Below, in pieces: positions 38,301 through 46,071 of a stretch of DNA of 64,000 bases. The notes beneath the pieces were generated by a model. The model had not been told where the DNA came from. It ran no database searches and saw nothing but the letters and a program-made list of their open reading frames with translations. Both the position numbers and the translations under genes were made by a program. Source of the DNA: an uncultured Sutterella sp. (GTDB lineage Bacteria; Pseudomonadota; Gammaproteobacteria; Burkholderiales; Burkholderiaceae_F); NCBI GenBank assembly GCA_905213905.1, contig CAJMKD010000004.1, positions 1 through 64,000 on the forward strand, read 5' to 3'. Position 1 is the stretch's first letter. Each line of letters opens with the position of its first letter.

Positions 38301-38703
38301 AAGAGCGCGTGCGGCGATTGTTTTTGAGGAGGGCTGTGCTCGGTTCAATCACGATGCTGTAGCGGTAGGCGTCCTTCCGATCGGAGCCTTCGGGCGCAAA
38401 AAACAGAATGCCGTGCGCTCGAACGCCCGTGATTCGGCCGCCGAACGTCCTCGTGCGCCCGTTGAGCTCGAGCTTCGCCAAGGCGAACTTTCCGAGCAGC
38501 GCCTTGAGCGCCGCCGCTTTCAAGGGTGAAGGCGAAAGAAGCTCTGCCTGCGCGCGGCCGGGCTGGCAGAGGGCTTCCTCGATCCGGAGGCCTCTCGGGA
38601 CGGCGCGCGCAAAGGCAGCGCCAGGCAGCTCGAGCGTAATGCGAACGCCCCTGCCGCCGACGAGCTTCGGACTTGAAATCGTCCAAACGTTTTGGCTGGC
38701 CAT
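35317..38703 (-). CDS. vgrG: VgrG spike protein (TssI) with helical insertion and long C-terminal extension
   Basis: VgrG trimers form the T6SS spike that carries effectors. The 1128-residue protein has the gp27-like base (about 1-400) and an OB-fold segment around 460-505 (R-V-R-R-P-R-P-G-E-S-V-L-V, then Y-W-I-I-G-S-L). Unusually, a helical region (515-645) and an acidic Ser/Glu-rich linker (655-697) come before the repetitive beta-prism needle (about 697-800, D-I-S-I-N-A-N-R-I-Q-L-Q-A-D). A further 320 residues follow: helices, one strongly hydrophobic stretch (950-980) and a low-complexity Ala/Thr/Glu tail. The extension matches no toxin that I recognise and is a candidate effector or cargo-docking domain. 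GGGAGG precedes the ATG. Confidence 0.87.
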   Translation of the reverse strand: MASQNVWTISSPKLVGGRGVRITLELPGAAFARAVPRGLRIEEALCQPGRAQAELLSPSPLKAAALKALLGKFALAKLELNGRTRTFGGRITGVRAHGILFFAPEGSDRKDAYRYSIVIEPSTALLKNNRRTRSFTGLSVPDVVRRVLKDAGMPPEEDASILNDADFASALAVEQCGESDWRFIERLLAFSGLNLRFVHDSASPADPKVYLSKGWQFGEDAKKIETYSARGTGALLSWSMSTDCAATDVEIGGMSMALNGARGTEPADMPDLTVHLDAAPFRVPRSQSVSGDAAHDLFVNSERTERQRAQAALAAGVRLSAERWRGAVRTLDFTPGSKFEVSDFFGEGVRNSFVVVKSKLECRTVWPTTFAAPPHASGSLMLEDFECRIEAADVSGSCGSFAFDPSLFEQSAAAGSPPVALYRGTICAAGGETPMPAAVSSLDQSNAPVILWTALEGASTPVPAELAVAGGEGRVRRPRPGESVLVAASGGRYWIIGSLAAAIEPANVLGRIRSDAFDACRFGHGSQATGRAEVVIRERARSLNDRAIDLLLSGDADRFIRSRASVANSRTLLEAWISKSAGFQSAAQGFLDAEGAYARALELASKGAMPSATLAKLCSDYQVQAKALSDKADEMVRTFGGLLGDESGLPLAEKNNAPAEENAGASGEAAQEGDERKESEAEAEQGGAESSDSSAKQDISINANRIQLQADQEVLSLGTLDANCTAATIVADNITITATKALSLSVGGNKITIDMNGVNIVSNKWMHGASGAFDAAIRLDSASGISMSGMTIAAKAGLQCAMADALGGSIATKFGNATIAANSFSVSTNPLYSMIGNLTEFVALTTLEAGAATSSSKDAANLSATIYCGQMLSGLGRDLERFVSSFSKNVLSANGGWVEFIVDTLSLVHGMIDEALTAMFMVDSLRSAQGKDSVLSRYAAGSTTLTVRDAFRLAALAAKISTMLVAVIPLMAKISSLTATAKLSLTPGSGFEIQGKAFALAVQQSINQYISPTAAIPLPAQIGRIYDSIGTLSQSLVTILARQANLTGEVIRAPRREVTVLNSSETAAVNSEQSIEDSQVGANREDLAATTTGAAAAASEERPVNQQAAAVKNETGALDTDQTGMRLG

Positions 38704-38754
38704 TTTGTGCCTCCCCTGCCGCTAATGGTCAAATCAGCTTCGAAAGCATCCCGC

Positions 38755-39045
38755 TCACACGACATGCGTCACTGCCATGCTCACGCCGACAGCGGTAGCC
38801 ACGGGCACGCCTGTGGCCGGGTTGACGCCTGTGACGGGCGCCGTTAGGTTGGCGGCAGGCCGGCCGGACATGATCGTAGTGAGCGCTGTCGTCCCCGTGA
38901 TGACGCCAGTGCAGGCTGCACCCGCAACAGCATCGCCCACGCAGGCGGCAGGGAGCCCCTTTTCGAGCCGCGTCGGCGCACCGGGGCCGACAACGATGTC
39001 GCCCGTGGCGGTTGTGCTTGCGATCGTCGCAATCGGTGTCGTCAT
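38755..39045 (-). CDS. PAAR-domain spike tip protein
   Basis: This 96-residue PAAR protein caps the VgrG needle. The family look is clear: a short Gly/Pro/Thr-rich chain with G-D-I-V-V-G-P-G-A-P, P-A-A-C-V-G-D, and repeated turns of about 15 residues. There is no extra toxin domain, so it serves as a plain tip. The ATG is two bases after the clpV stop, with GGAGG inside the end of clpV, so the two are coupled. Confidence 0.85.
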   Translation of the reverse strand: MTTPIATIASTTATGDIVVGPGAPTRLEKGLPAACVGDAVAGAACTGVITGTTALTTIMSGRPAANLTAPVTGVNPATGVPVATAVGVSMAVTHVV

Positions 39046-39047
39046 GA

Positions 39048-41747
39048 TCAGGCCTCCGTGTTGTCAAAAGCGAATGCAAAGCGGCCGTCCGCAGCCGAAA
39101 CTTCAACGCGGCGCAGCGTTTCGCCCGACATGGCGGCGCGCAGGAACGCGGCGCTCACTTCCGGAAGCAGATCGTTCGAGATGACGGCATCGATCAAGCG
39201 CGCGCCTGAGGCGGCGTTGTTGCAGCGGCGAATGATTTCGTCCTTGACGGCCGGCGCGAAAATGAGCTCTGCACGGTAGTTTTCTGCAACACGCTTGACA
39301 ATCTTCTTGAGCTTGAGCGTGATGATCCGATGCAGCACCTCGCGCGAAAGCGGATAGTAGGGAACGATTGTGAGTCGGCCGATGAGCGCGGCAGGGAACA
39401 CTCGCCGCATGGCAGGCATGATCGCTTCCTGAAGCGTTTCGACCGGCGGATAATCCGCCTCGTCCGTGCAGAGCGACATGATCTCCTCGTCGCCCACGTT
39501 CGTCGTGAGCAGTATGACGGTGTTGCGGAAATTGACGAGCCTGCCCGCGCCGTCTTCCATCTGCCCCTTGTCAAAGACCTGGAAGAAGATTTCATGCACG
39601 TCCTTGTGCGCTTTTTCCACTTCGTCGAGCAGCACGACGCTGTAGGGCTTTCTGCGGACAGCTTCCGTGAGGACGCCGCCTTCGCCGTAGCCCACATACC
39701 CCGGCGGCGCGCCCTTCAAAGTCGAAACGGTGTGCGCTTCCTGGAATTCGCTCATGTTGATCGTGACGAGATTGCGCTCGGTCCCGTAGAGCTGCTCGGC
39801 AAGCGCGAGCGCTGTTTCTGTTTTGCCCGTTCCCGAAGGTCCGGCAAGCATGATGACCGCGATCGGCTTGTTCGGGTCGGCGAGCGATGCGCGCGCTGTT
39901 GCGATGCGCCTTGCGATGAGATCGAGACCGTGGTTCTGCCCGACGACGCGCTTTTGCATTTCTTCGGAGAGATGCAGCACCGCTGCGATTTCGTTCTTCA
40001 CCATGCGGCCGATCGGAATCCCGGTCCATTCCGCGATGACGGCCGAAACGGCCGCTTCGTCGACTTCCGTGAGCACCATGGGCGATTCGGCCTGGAGCGT
40101 GCGAAGCGCTTCGCGCTTTTCGGAGAGGCTGCGCTTGGCAGCTTCAAGCCGCTCGAGCGCCGCTGCCTGCGCTTCAGCCGCTGCATCCGGCTTTTCGGCC
40201 TCGGCCTGCAGTCCGGCAAGCGAATCACGCAGGCGGAAGCTCTCCTCAGCAATCGTGCGGGCTTTTTCAAAAACCGCCTCGAGCGACGCTTTGCGCGAGC
40301 GCTCCGCTTCAAGCTTCTTCATCGTCTCGGCGATGTCCGACGCATGATCGATGCCTTCGCGGGCTTCGCGCTCGAGAATCGAGAGCTCAAGCTCAAGCGC
40401 CTCAATGCGGCGCCGAGAGAATTCAATCGCTGCTGGTTCGGCCGATTGCGAAAGGGCCACGCGCGCGCAGGCCGTATCGAGAACGCTCACCGCCTTGTCG
40501 GGAAGCTGCCGGGTCGGCAGATACCGCCGCGAAAGCTTCACAGCAGCGCCGAGCGCTTCGTCGAGAACCTCGACGCGGTGATGCTTCTCGAGCGTTTTCA
40601 CGAGACCGCGCAGCATTTCGACGGCCTTCTCGTCGTCGGGCTCGTCAACAAGGATGTTCTGGAATCGGCGCGCAAGCGCTGGGTCTTTCTCAAAGTACTT
40701 GACGTACTCCTGCCAAGTCGTCGCCGCAATGCAGCGAAGCTCGCCGCGTGCGAGCGCAGGCTTGAGAAGATTGGCCGCGTCGTTTTGTCCGGCGGCCCCG
40801 CCTGCGCCGATGAGCGTATGCGCTTCGTCAATAAAGAGAATTGTCGGAACGTCGGCATTCTTCACATCCTCGATGACGTGCTTGAGTCGGTCCTCGAATT
40901 CGCCCTTCATCGAAGCACCCGCCTGAAGGAGCCCGATGTCAAGCGAGCGAAGCGCTGTTCCCTTCAGGCAGTCGGGAACGTCGCCCGCTGCGAGACGCTG
41001 CGCGAAGCCCTCGACGACAGCTGTCTTGCCGACGCCCGCTTCGCCCGTGATGATCGGATTGTTCTGGCGCCGCCGCATGAGAATATCGGTGATGCGCCGG
41101 ATTTCCGCATCGCGGCCCACGATCGGGTCGATGTCGCCCTTGCGGGCTTTGGCCGTCATGTCGACCGTGTAGCGCTCGAGCGCCTCGCCGCGCCCCATCG
41201 CGGGCTCGCTCATCATCTTGCCCGCCTGGCCGCTCGCGGCGGTTTCCCCTGCAGGCGCGGGCGCGCCCGACTCATCGGAATTCTTGACGGCTTCGGCAAA
41301 CTGCTCCTGCAGCAGATCGCCGTTCACCTTGAGAAATTCCGGCGAGATCGAAGCGAGGATCGACTTCAGCTCGGGACTCGTGCGCATCGCAAGCAGCAGA
41401 TGACCGGTGCGGATCGCGCGCTCGCCGAAGATGAGCGAAGCCGCCATCCAGGCCTCCTTCACCGAAAGCTCAATCCCAGTCGAAAAGTCGAGGATGCTCG
41501 ATGCGCCGCGCGGCAGCAGATCGAGCGCAGCGGTGAGATCCTTGGCAATGCGTCCGGGATCGGCGCCGGACCAGGCGAGAATGGCGTGAAAGTCCGTCCG
41601 CTCGCTCATGAGGATCTGATTGATCCAGTGCACCGCTTCCACGTAGGGATTGCCGCGCGTCTTGCAGAGCACTGTTGCGCTTTCGAGCGTGCGGTAGGCG
41701 ACGGGATTGAGTTTGCCGAAGAGTTGAATACGCTTCAATTTGCTCAT
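39048..41747 (-). CDS. clpV: Type VI secretion ATPase ClpV (TssH)
   Basis: ClpV unfolds and recycles the contracted TssB/TssC sheath in the cytoplasm. The 898-residue AAA+ protein has an N-terminal Clp domain. The first AAA module has Walker A G-E-A-G-V-G-K-T (235-242) and Walker B I-L-F-I-D-E-A-H. A coiled-coil middle domain of about 120 residues follows. The second AAA module has G-P-S-G-T-G-K-T and S-V-V-L-L-D-E-V-E-K-A. The chosen ATG (41747) overlaps the tssG stop as ATGA and follows GGAG; the frame remains open upstream inside tssG. Confidence 0.95.
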   Translation of the reverse strand: MSKLKRIQLFGKLNPVAYRTLESATVLCKTRGNPYVEAVHWINQILMSERTDFHAILAWSGADPGRIAKDLTAALDLLPRGASSILDFSTGIELSVKEAWMAASLIFGERAIRTGHLLLAMRTSPELKSILASISPEFLKVNGDLLQEQFAEAVKNSDESGAPAPAGETAASGQAGKMMSEPAMGRGEALERYTVDMTAKARKGDIDPIVGRDAEIRRITDILMRRRQNNPIITGEAGVGKTAVVEGFAQRLAAGDVPDCLKGTALRSLDIGLLQAGASMKGEFEDRLKHVIEDVKNADVPTILFIDEAHTLIGAGGAAGQNDAANLLKPALARGELRCIAATTWQEYVKYFEKDPALARRFQNILVDEPDDEKAVEMLRGLVKTLEKHHRVEVLDEALGAAVKLSRRYLPTRQLPDKAVSVLDTACARVALSQSAEPAAIEFSRRRIEALELELSILEREAREGIDHASDIAETMKKLEAERSRKASLEAVFEKARTIAEESFRLRDSLAGLQAEAEKPDAAAEAQAAALERLEAAKRSLSEKREALRTLQAESPMVLTEVDEAAVSAVIAEWTGIPIGRMVKNEIAAVLHLSEEMQKRVVGQNHGLDLIARRIATARASLADPNKPIAVIMLAGPSGTGKTETALALAEQLYGTERNLVTINMSEFQEAHTVSTLKGAPPGYVGYGEGGVLTEAVRRKPYSVVLLDEVEKAHKDVHEIFFQVFDKGQMEDGAGRLVNFRNTVILLTTNVGDEEIMSLCTDEADYPPVETLQEAIMPAMRRVFPAALIGRLTIVPYYPLSREVLHRIITLKLKKIVKRVAENYRAELIFAPAVKDEIIRRCNNAASGARLIDAVISNDLLPEVSAAFLRAAMSGETLRRVEVSAADGRFAFAFDNTEA

Positions 41748-42895
41748 GCTGGAGCTCCATGGGTTGCGTTGCGCGCGGCGCATTCGCGGCGCTGGCGTGC
41801 TTCCTCTGCGATCCGCGCGCGACGTGTCGCTTCAGAGGCGCAGATTCGGATGCGCACGACGCCGCCCGACTGAGCGGCGCGCCAGGCTTCGCTCGAAGCC
41901 CAGGCGCTGCGGCCGAGCGCAGCGCCGCGCCCGAGCGCCAAAGGCGGCACGTCGCCCCCTTTGACGAGAAAGATGAGGTCCCAAGCGAGCGGCCTGTCTA
42001 CGAAACGCTCGACAAGCGCCGCGAGCGCTTCAAAGCCGGCGCGGCCCGGCATCAGCGAAAGCGCCCGCTCGAGGCGCATGGGTCCGAGCGCAGCTTCAAA
42101 GCGGCGGCTCGAGGAATAGGCGCGCCGACCGATTTGCGCATTCCGCCCGAGCCGGCATACCGATTCACGGCCAAGCTGGGCGCGGTAGCGCTTCGGTATG
42201 TCGAAAGCTTCCGGCCCGGAAGAGCGCACGCGCACAGGGACGTCGGTCCATGCGGCAAGCAGCTTTTCGAGGCCGTCGCTGCTTCGCGGCATGCGGCCGA
42301 GAAAGCGTGCGAAAGAGCGCGAAAGGCCGGCTGGCAGCACGCCTTCGGGCATCGGCTCTTCGCCGCCCAACCTTCCCGCGGACTCGCGCGAGGCTGCGCC
42401 CGTCGGGTCGCCGGCAAGCGCGCAGACGGCGGCGCCCGTGAGGTCGTCGGCGGGACGGTCATGCTGAGCCGCTTCTTCGTTCTGCGCCCACGCGCGGACA
42501 TAGAGCGAAATGAAGCGGTGATGAATGATGTCGGCGAAAGCCTGCGCCGTGAAGTCGAAGTGATTGTGCGCGCGCTGGAAAACCCAGCTGGTGAGCTCGA
42601 GCGGCATCGGGCCGTTGACGCCCCAGAGGCCGAAGGCGTAAAGCGTTATGCGCGCAGTGCCGGGCGCTTCCGGGATGCTCGGCGCAATGGCGGCAATCGT
42701 TGTCTCGGGAAACTTCAGGTACGGCGCCTGCGCAAAGCGCAGCGGCTCCTGCGAGAGATGCGCGGCGCAGCCCGTTCGCGGCAGTGCCGGGTGCTGCCAG
42801 TCCATGCGGCGCACGAGCTCGAAGAAATCCGGCTCGGCGCCGCCGCGGCGCATTTGGCTCGCAAGGGCGCTCAAGCGTCTGAGGGCGTCAGCCAT
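41744..42895 (-). CDS. tssG: Type VI secretion baseplate protein TssG
   Basis: TssG joins TssE, TssF and TssK in the baseplate wedge. The 383-residue protein has the family opening F-F-E-L-V-R-R-M, the L-R-F motif near residue 50, and the conserved G-L-W-G-V-N-G-P-M-P-L-E-L-T-S-W plus H-N-H-F-D-F-T segment at 88-115. It overlaps tssF by 25 bases and clpV by four. The length is above the usual 330-350, with an Ala/Arg-rich C-terminus. Confidence 0.92.
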   Translation of the reverse strand: MADALRRLSALASQMRRGGAEPDFFELVRRMDWQHPALPRTGCAAHLSQEPLRFAQAPYLKFPETTIAAIAPSIPEAPGTARITLYAFGLWGVNGPMPLELTSWVFQRAHNHFDFTAQAFADIIHHRFISLYVRAWAQNEEAAQHDRPADDLTGAAVCALAGDPTGAASRESAGRLGGEEPMPEGVLPAGLSRSFARFLGRMPRSSDGLEKLLAAWTDVPVRVRSSGPEAFDIPKRYRAQLGRESVCRLGRNAQIGRRAYSSSRRFEAALGPMRLERALSLMPGRAGFEALAALVERFVDRPLAWDLIFLVKGGDVPPLALGRGAALGRSAWASSEAWRAAQSGGVVRIRICASEATRRARIAEEARQRRECAARNATHGAPA

Positions 42896-44763
42896 CGTCC
42901 GACCTCCTCTTGTCCGCCGGCATTCTCAAACGAGAGAACAATCTCGGCATGCGTGTTGATGGGCAGAAGGCTTTCGACAGCCGTCTTGAGAGAACGCCCC
43001 AGCAGGTACGCGCCGACGCCTTCGAGCAGCACTGGGCTCAGCACGATCCGAATCTCCCAGCCGCGCTCAAAGAAAACGGCGCCGCGGTGAATGAAGCGGA
43101 AAGTCTTCGGCAAAGCGTCGAGCCCGGTGACCCCTGCTGCGAGCCGTTCCGTCTCGTCGGCTGAGCGCATGCTGTAGTGCCGCAGCAGGTTTCTGAGAAA
43201 GGTTGCCCCCGACTTTCCTGCCTCGGCGAGCACGCTCGACAAATTGAGCATCAGGTGCGAGAGCTTCGCCCAGTCGGCGGCAGTCCCTCGCGAGACGAGC
43301 GGACTCTTCGGGGCCGAGGGCGCACTCACAAGCTGCGCGCCGGCGATTCCGGCTGCCGCCGTTTCAGCGCCAGGGGAAAGCGACGCCCCCGAAGACAAGA
43401 AGAGCGGCAGATCGGCATTGGTGCAGACGAGATCGGCGGCAGCTTCGAGCACATCGTCGCGGCGGGCCTGCCACTTGGGCCCGGAGATCGAGAGCCAGAC
43501 ATCCGATGGCGTGTAGCTGCCGCGCTGTCTGCCAGCACGAGTGGCCGGCATGATTCGAGCGCGTCGGTGCAGGCTGAACCGCGCCTCGTTTTCGCGAAGC
43601 TCATTCGAGAGCGCCGCAAAGCTTCGCGCCGAAAGAAGCGCGTCGTTCGCACGCGAATAAAAATCGACGCGCTCGACAGCTGCAACCTCATAGTCGGCAG
43701 CGGCCCGCCTCGACGGCACGACGCGCAGCTCGTAGCGCTCGCCCACAGGGAAGCGCTCGGAGCGCCGCCGAAAGCGGTTGAGCACCGGCACGCAGTTGAG
43801 CAGCAGCGACTCGGCATGGATCCCGTGAACAAGTTCGGGCTCGCGTCGGCGGAAAAGGAAAGCCGCTTCGGCATGCCGCGGCAGCCCCGCTGCCGAAAGC
43901 GCTGCAAATAGGCCTTCGATATCAATCAAGCGGAAGAAATCCGGATGCGCCATCGCCGCATGGAGCAACTCCAGCCCGCTAAGGGTGCCTTCGGGCGCGC
44001 TGAAGAGCGGCGCCGACCGCCCGTCAAAGAGCGGGCTGCGCGCACGTACCACGGCTGCGCGGCGCCATTCGCCTGAAGCGCCGCTGCCGGATCCGGCTGC
44101 GGGACGAACCCAGACTTCAGCGAGGTCCGAAAGAAAAAGCCTCGCAATATTCGAAGCAACTTCAGGGCTGACGGCAGGATAGAGGCGCAGCGGCAGTCCC
44201 TCTCCTGAAGCAAGATCCGCCCAGCCGGCATTGCTCGAATGTTCGAGCTCAAGCATGAAGGCGGACGCTTCCGGACCGATTGCGCTCAGGCGCTCGCCGA
44301 GCCGGCCGGACGCTCGCAGCGCGTACTGCGCGCGAACAATGTCGACGGGAAGAATCGGCGCATCGATGGCTGTCGTAAAAGTGCAGGGCGTTGCCGAGCC
44401 CAGTGCGGCAGCCTTGAACGATGCGCCCGCAGGCAGCCAGGCGCCGTGCCTCACGCGATCATCGCTGCCGATCGGAAGCAGTCTTGCGACGGCGCCGGAA
44501 GGCTCCGGCGCGAGCGCGCCGGGCGCAAGCGCCGAGAGAATCGACTCAATGAGCCGCGGATAGCCGTCGTCGAGGCGCTTTTCCACGCGCGCAGCCAGAA
44601 ATGCCGTGCCTTCGAGCAGACGCTCGACGAAAGGATCTCGGCATTCGACGCCGTCGAGCTCAAGCCGTGCTGCGATTTTCGGAAACGCCTCGGCGAACTC
44701 CGCCGAGGATTCCCGAAGATGCTGCAGATTCTCACGGTAGTAGCTGAGGAAGTCCTTCTCCAT
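42871..44763 (-). CDS. tssF: Type VI secretion baseplate protein TssF
   Basis: TssF is the largest wedge component of the T6SS baseplate. The 630-residue protein starts F-L-S-Y-Y-R-E-N-L-Q-H-L-R and continues with E-F-A-E-A-F-P-K-I-A-A-R-L, D-P-F-V-E-R-L-L-E-G and Y-P-R-L, all family signatures, and has the expected length. Start is an ATG after AGGAA, 35 bases downstream of tssE. Confidence 0.95.
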   Translation of the reverse strand: MEKDFLSYYRENLQHLRESSAEFAEAFPKIAARLELDGVECRDPFVERLLEGTAFLAARVEKRLDDGYPRLIESILSALAPGALAPEPSGAVARLLPIGSDDRVRHGAWLPAGASFKAAALGSATPCTFTTAIDAPILPVDIVRAQYALRASGRLGERLSAIGPEASAFMLELEHSSNAGWADLASGEGLPLRLYPAVSPEVASNIARLFLSDLAEVWVRPAAGSGSGASGEWRRAAVVRARSPLFDGRSAPLFSAPEGTLSGLELLHAAMAHPDFFRLIDIEGLFAALSAAGLPRHAEAAFLFRRREPELVHGIHAESLLLNCVPVLNRFRRRSERFPVGERYELRVVPSRRAAADYEVAAVERVDFYSRANDALLSARSFAALSNELRENEARFSLHRRARIMPATRAGRQRGSYTPSDVWLSISGPKWQARRDDVLEAAADLVCTNADLPLFLSSGASLSPGAETAAAGIAGAQLVSAPSAPKSPLVSRGTAADWAKLSHLMLNLSSVLAEAGKSGATFLRNLLRHYSMRSADETERLAAGVTGLDALPKTFRFIHRGAVFFERGWEIRIVLSPVLLEGVGAYLLGRSLKTAVESLLPINTHAEIVLSFENAGGQEEVGRWLTPSDA

Positions 44764-44798
44764 TGCGTTTCCTCTTTCCGCAGACAGGTGCCGCCGCG

Positions 44799-45329
44799 CT
44801 ATCGAATCGATTCGCTTTCAACCGTCGCCGCTCCGCTTTCGAGATCGATTTCCGAGATGCAGAGAAGCTCTCCGGTGAGCGGCTCAACGTTGATGCGCGC
44901 AGAAATTTCGAGCGCCCACCCGTTTCTGCCGAGCGCTGCGCCGTCCGCTCTGTGCCCGGCATCGACAACCGACACTTCAACGGAAGCAGGATCGAGCCTT
45001 GGCTCAAACCAAACGATCAGGTTTCGGATCCGATCACGAAGCGTCTCGAGCGCTTCCCGACTCTTGGAAACGCCGCAGCAGTCGGTGAGGCCGAATCCGA
45101 GCACGGACGACTCCACAAGCGGATCGTCGCCGAGATCCCATGCCTCAGGGCGAAAGCGGGAATTCAGTATGAGACGGATGTTCGCGAGAATGCTTTCCTT
45201 GAGTTCGTCCAGGGAGAGCGAGCGGCGAATGCGCTCGGTCTTCTCTTCCGGATGCTGGTCGGTCAGCCGGGTGAGCACACAGGGCATGAACCGCTCTGCC
45301 GCTCCCGAAGCGGAATTGCGTTCGGTCAT
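44799..45329 (-). CDS. tssE: Type VI secretion baseplate protein TssE (gp25-like)
   Basis: TssE is the gp25-like wedge protein that starts sheath assembly. The 176-residue protein shows the N-terminal R-L-T-D segment, the L-N-S-R region (I-L-N-S-R-F-R) and the gp25 pattern S-V-L-G-F-G-L-T-D. The E-P-R-L motif (W-F-E-P-R-L) is followed by C-terminal beta-strands. Length is normal. AGGAAAG precedes the ATG. Confidence 0.93.
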   Translation of the reverse strand: MTERNSASGAAERFMPCVLTRLTDQHPEEKTERIRRSLSLDELKESILANIRLILNSRFRPEAWDLGDDPLVESSVLGFGLTDCCGVSKSREALETLRDRIRNLIVWFEPRLDPASVEVSVVDAGHRADGAALGRNGWALEISARINVEPLTGELLCISEIDLESGAATVESESIR

Positions 45330-45432
45330 CTTTCCTGCGCCTCCCCATCGGTCCTATTGCGCTTGAGGCGCCATGGCGCCGCTGCGAGGCCCTGTGCGGC
45401 GTCCGGGCGCCAAGCGCCTGATGCAGTTTGCT

Positions 45433-45960
45433 TTAGGCGTTCGTGTTCTGATCGAAACACGCCTCGACGGCACCGTCCTTGGTGTTGTCAGCCTTGATCG
45501 GCGTGACCTTCCAGGTCATCTTGCCTGCGATCAGCTCAACCTGCTCGACAGGCTGATAAGCCGTGCCGGCACCGGCGAAGGTGTCAAGCAGGCTGCCCGT
45601 CTTCGTGCTTTCAACCGAAACCGTGCGCACTTCGGCGCGCGCGATCTTCACATTTTCGAGCTTTACTTCATAGACAGGCACTTGAGCGCCGCTGATGGCG
45701 CGGCAAACCTGAAACTCTACCTTGGCGATCTTCTGGCCGGACATGCAGAACTGCTGCAGCTTCGGCGTCGCCTTGTCGAGCAGATGCGTGAAGACGAAGG
45801 GAATGAACTGGCCGCGGCCCGCCACGTCCGTCGTGCGGCCGGCGCCCACGTTCTGCATCGAGCCGTGCGTGAAGCCGATCACTTCGATCCATTTGCCATG
45901 CGAGCGGTCGTTCGACTCCCCGTCAATGCCATCGATTTTGATGAAAAAGTCAGTTGCCAT
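45433..45960 (-). CDS. hcp: Type VI secretion inner tube protein Hcp (TssD)
   Basis: Hcp hexamers stack to form the inner tube and leave the cell with each firing. The 175-residue protein starts D-F-F-I-K-I-D-G-I-D-G-E-S and has the W-I-E-V-x-G-F segment and the beta-barrel pattern of the family, with K-x-x-F-x-x-C-R-A-I-S-G. AAGGAG precedes the ATG. It follows tssC by 111 bases containing a small GC-rich hairpin, which may set a different transcript level for this abundant protein. Confidence 0.95.
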   Translation of the reverse strand: MATDFFIKIDGIDGESNDRSHGKWIEVIGFTHGSMQNVGAGRTTDVAGRGQFIPFVFTHLLDKATPKLQQFCMSGQKIAKVEFQVCRAISGAQVPVYEVKLENVKIARAEVRTVSVESTKTGSLLDTFAGAGTAYQPVEQVELIAGKMTWKVTPIKADNTKDGAVEACFDQNTNA

Positions 45961-46071
45961 CTTGGAACTCCTTCAGATAATTCTCATCGCGCGCCTGTTT
46001 TGCTTGCGAGCAAGCCGGACTAAAAGCGGGGGGCCGGCGCAGCCGATCCCCTGAGGTTGAAACAATGCAGA

